Below, one piece after another: positions 6,857 through 7,629 of a DNA stretch of 7,629 nucleotides (position 1 is the stretch's first letter; every line of letters begins with the position of its first letter). This stretch comes from Actinomycetota bacterium (lineage in GTDB: Bacteria; Actinomycetota; Actinomycetes; S36-B12; UBA5976). The notes under the pieces were generated by a model. It searched no databases. It saw only the letters and a list, made by a program, of their open reading frames with translations, and was not told where the DNA came from. The position numbers were made by a program, and so were the translations under genes. The stretch covers positions 1 to 7,629 of the forward strand of contig CANJRK010000039.1 of NCBI GenBank assembly GCA_947476765.1. Direction: 5' to 3'.

Positions 6857-7522
6857 TTGTGTCAAACCCTCAAATTGCGTCTGGCTTGGCACAGTTTCAA
6901 GATGTCAGTAATCAAGGAACTCGTATTCACTCCAACCTGCTTAGCCTGCGGGCTTCTCGGCGCCCATTTATGCGGAACTTGTGAACTAGAGCTGAATCCA
7001 TTTATTGGGAAACCACTACAAAACGTTAGTGCTATTTTTTGTGCCAGTAAGTATGAGGGCTGGATTCGAGAAAAGCTTATTGAGTTCAAGAATGGCCGTG
7101 CGCAAAATGTACCTGCTCTAGCAGCAGCATTAACGGTGGCTTTTGATTTCGCTAACTTTACAAATTCATATACTTTAGTTCCAATTCCCAGTGCGTCAGA
7201 AAAAATAATGGAACGCGGATTTGATTCAATATCGATTTTGGGGAAAGAGGTAAGTAAGCGCGTTGAGTCAGCTCCTGAGTTAACGGCCGCGCTATTTCTT
7301 AAATCGCAAGTCAGAGATCAAGTTGGACTTACTGCCGCAGAACGAAAGGTAAACATGGCGCAGGCATTTGGCATTCGTCAAAAACTTGATGGTGACATTG
7401 TCTTAATTGACGATGTCATAACTACGGGCGCAACAATGAGTAGCGCAGCACGCATCCTGCGAATTGCAGGCGCCCAAAGAGTTTTTGGTATTGCTTTATG
7501 CGGTTCCCCCAAAAGCCGATAA
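6857..7522 (+). CDS. comF: ComF family phosphoribosyltransferase-like protein
   Basis: Cytoplasmic ComF/GntX-type protein. From the TTG at 6857 it is 221 aa; from ATG at 6902 it is 206 aa. The ATG looks more natural because the conserved family N-terminus (short helix, then zinc ribbon CLACGLLGAHLCGTC) begins right after it, but neither start has a good SD (AGG at 6851-6853 is only 3 nt before the TTG). Cysteines (28, 31, 39, 42 in the long form) form the expected Cx2C...Cx2C. Further conserved parts are YEGWIREKLIEFKNG, VPIPSASEKIMERGFD, RDQVGLTAAERKVNMAQAF and the PRPP-binding loop VLIDDVITTGAT (182-193). ComF is needed for DNA uptake in naturally competent bacteria. In actinobacteria the gene usually lies between lpqB and hpf/secA, as it seems to here, and its exact role is unproven. 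It may be read through from the mtrA operon or have its own promoter. Confidence 0.92.
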   Translation: MCQTLKLRLAWHSFKMSVIKELVFTPTCLACGLLGAHLCGTCELELNPFIGKPLQNVSAIFCASKYEGWIREKLIEFKNGRAQNVPALAAALTVAFDFANFTNSYTLVPIPSASEKIMERGFDSISILGKEVSKRVESAPELTAALFLKSQVRDQVGLTAAERKVNMAQAFGIRQKLDGDIVLIDDVITTGATMSSAARILRIAGAQRVFGIALCGSPKSR

Positions 7523-7629
7523 TCTGTTTGATAAGGCACCCACCCGGGTCCGTGATTGCATAGCAAAGCAGTTCTTCGAAGTTGGTTTGCAATAAGCCGA
7601 TGCCAGCCGCAGGCAAAGCGGTCCACGTA
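7523..7629 (+). other. Segment after comF with no confident gene; repeats and hairpin
   Basis: This stretch runs to the window edge. No frame gives a recognisable protein: a plus-strand frame from ATG 7600 is open to the edge (MPAAGKAVHV) but has no SD and no family resemblance, and the minus-strand frames mainly mirror comF. It holds two near copies of one 12-mer (7563-7574 and 7613-7624) and a complementary heptamer between them. In related genomes the next gene is the hibernation-promoting factor, so this may be its leader (inference). Confidence 0.4.
7563..7590 (+). other. Imperfect hairpin downstream of comF
   Basis: GCAAAGCAGTT pairs with AGTTGGTTTGC: five outer pairs, a G-G mismatch, then five inner pairs including two G-U, closing a 6-nt CTTCGA loop. 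There is no following T-run, so it is not a standard intrinsic terminator. It could end the lpqB/comF transcript in a T-independent way or belong to the leader of the next gene. Confidence 0.4.

Noticed and set aside
7378..7626. Minus-strand open frames of 82 and 64 codons at the right end
   Set aside because: They overlap the conserved PRPP-binding region of comF and show no recognisable family, SD or membrane pattern.
7523..7629. tRNA or other standard RNA gene after comF
   Set aside because: No T-arm GTTCGANTC pattern or cloverleaf arrangement is found; the only structure is the imperfect hairpin reported.

Overview
The window comes from an actinobacterium (Actinomycetota). It carries the order mtrA-mtrB-lpqB-comF, and LpqB in particular is an actinobacterial lipoprotein. 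Base composition by eye is only moderately GC (roughly mid-40s percent) and genes are tightly packed, with gaps of 2 to about 105 bp and one 4-nt overlap. That is unlike the high-GC soil actinomycetes and fits a streamlined low-GC lineage such as the freshwater Nanopelagicales (acI) group. The lineage call is an inference, not something the sequence proves.

Layout. (1) 1-620 (+): 3' part of birA, the biotin-protein ligase, whose 5' end lies outside the window. (2) 639-1307 and 1310-2308 (+): an OmpR-type response regulator and a two-TM sensor histidine kinase, closely packed behind birA. This is a two-component pair separate from MtrAB. (3) 2318-2779 (-): a GtrA-family four-TM membrane protein, convergent with the kinase (9 bp between stops) and divergent from mtrA. 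(4) 2780-2884: a 105-bp divergent intergenic region with an inverted repeat, candidate -10 elements and a strong Shine-Dalgarno for mtrA. (5) 2885-6813 (+): mtrA, mtrB and lpqB, one operon by spacing (3-bp gap, then an ATGA overlap). (6) 6857-7522 (+): comF-like phosphoribosyltransferase. (7) 7523-7629: no confident gene, but repeated and mutually complementary short segments. In related genomes the next genes after comF are the hibernation factor (hpf/raiA) and secA, which would lie just beyond the window.

How the genes work together. MtrB (membrane kinase) phosphorylates MtrA, an OmpR-type regulator tied in other actinobacteria to cell wall metabolism, division and replication timing. LpqB is an extracytoplasmic lipoprotein that modulates MtrB. 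The upstream RR/HK pair is a second, uncharacterised sensory system. GtrA-family proteins act in moving or handling polyprenyl-linked sugars for envelope glycans, so much of the window concerns the cell envelope and its sensing.

I saw no mobile element, CRISPR array, tRNA or rRNA. The window looks like conserved core chromosome. The least explained parts are the gtrA/mtrA divergent region and the segment after comF.
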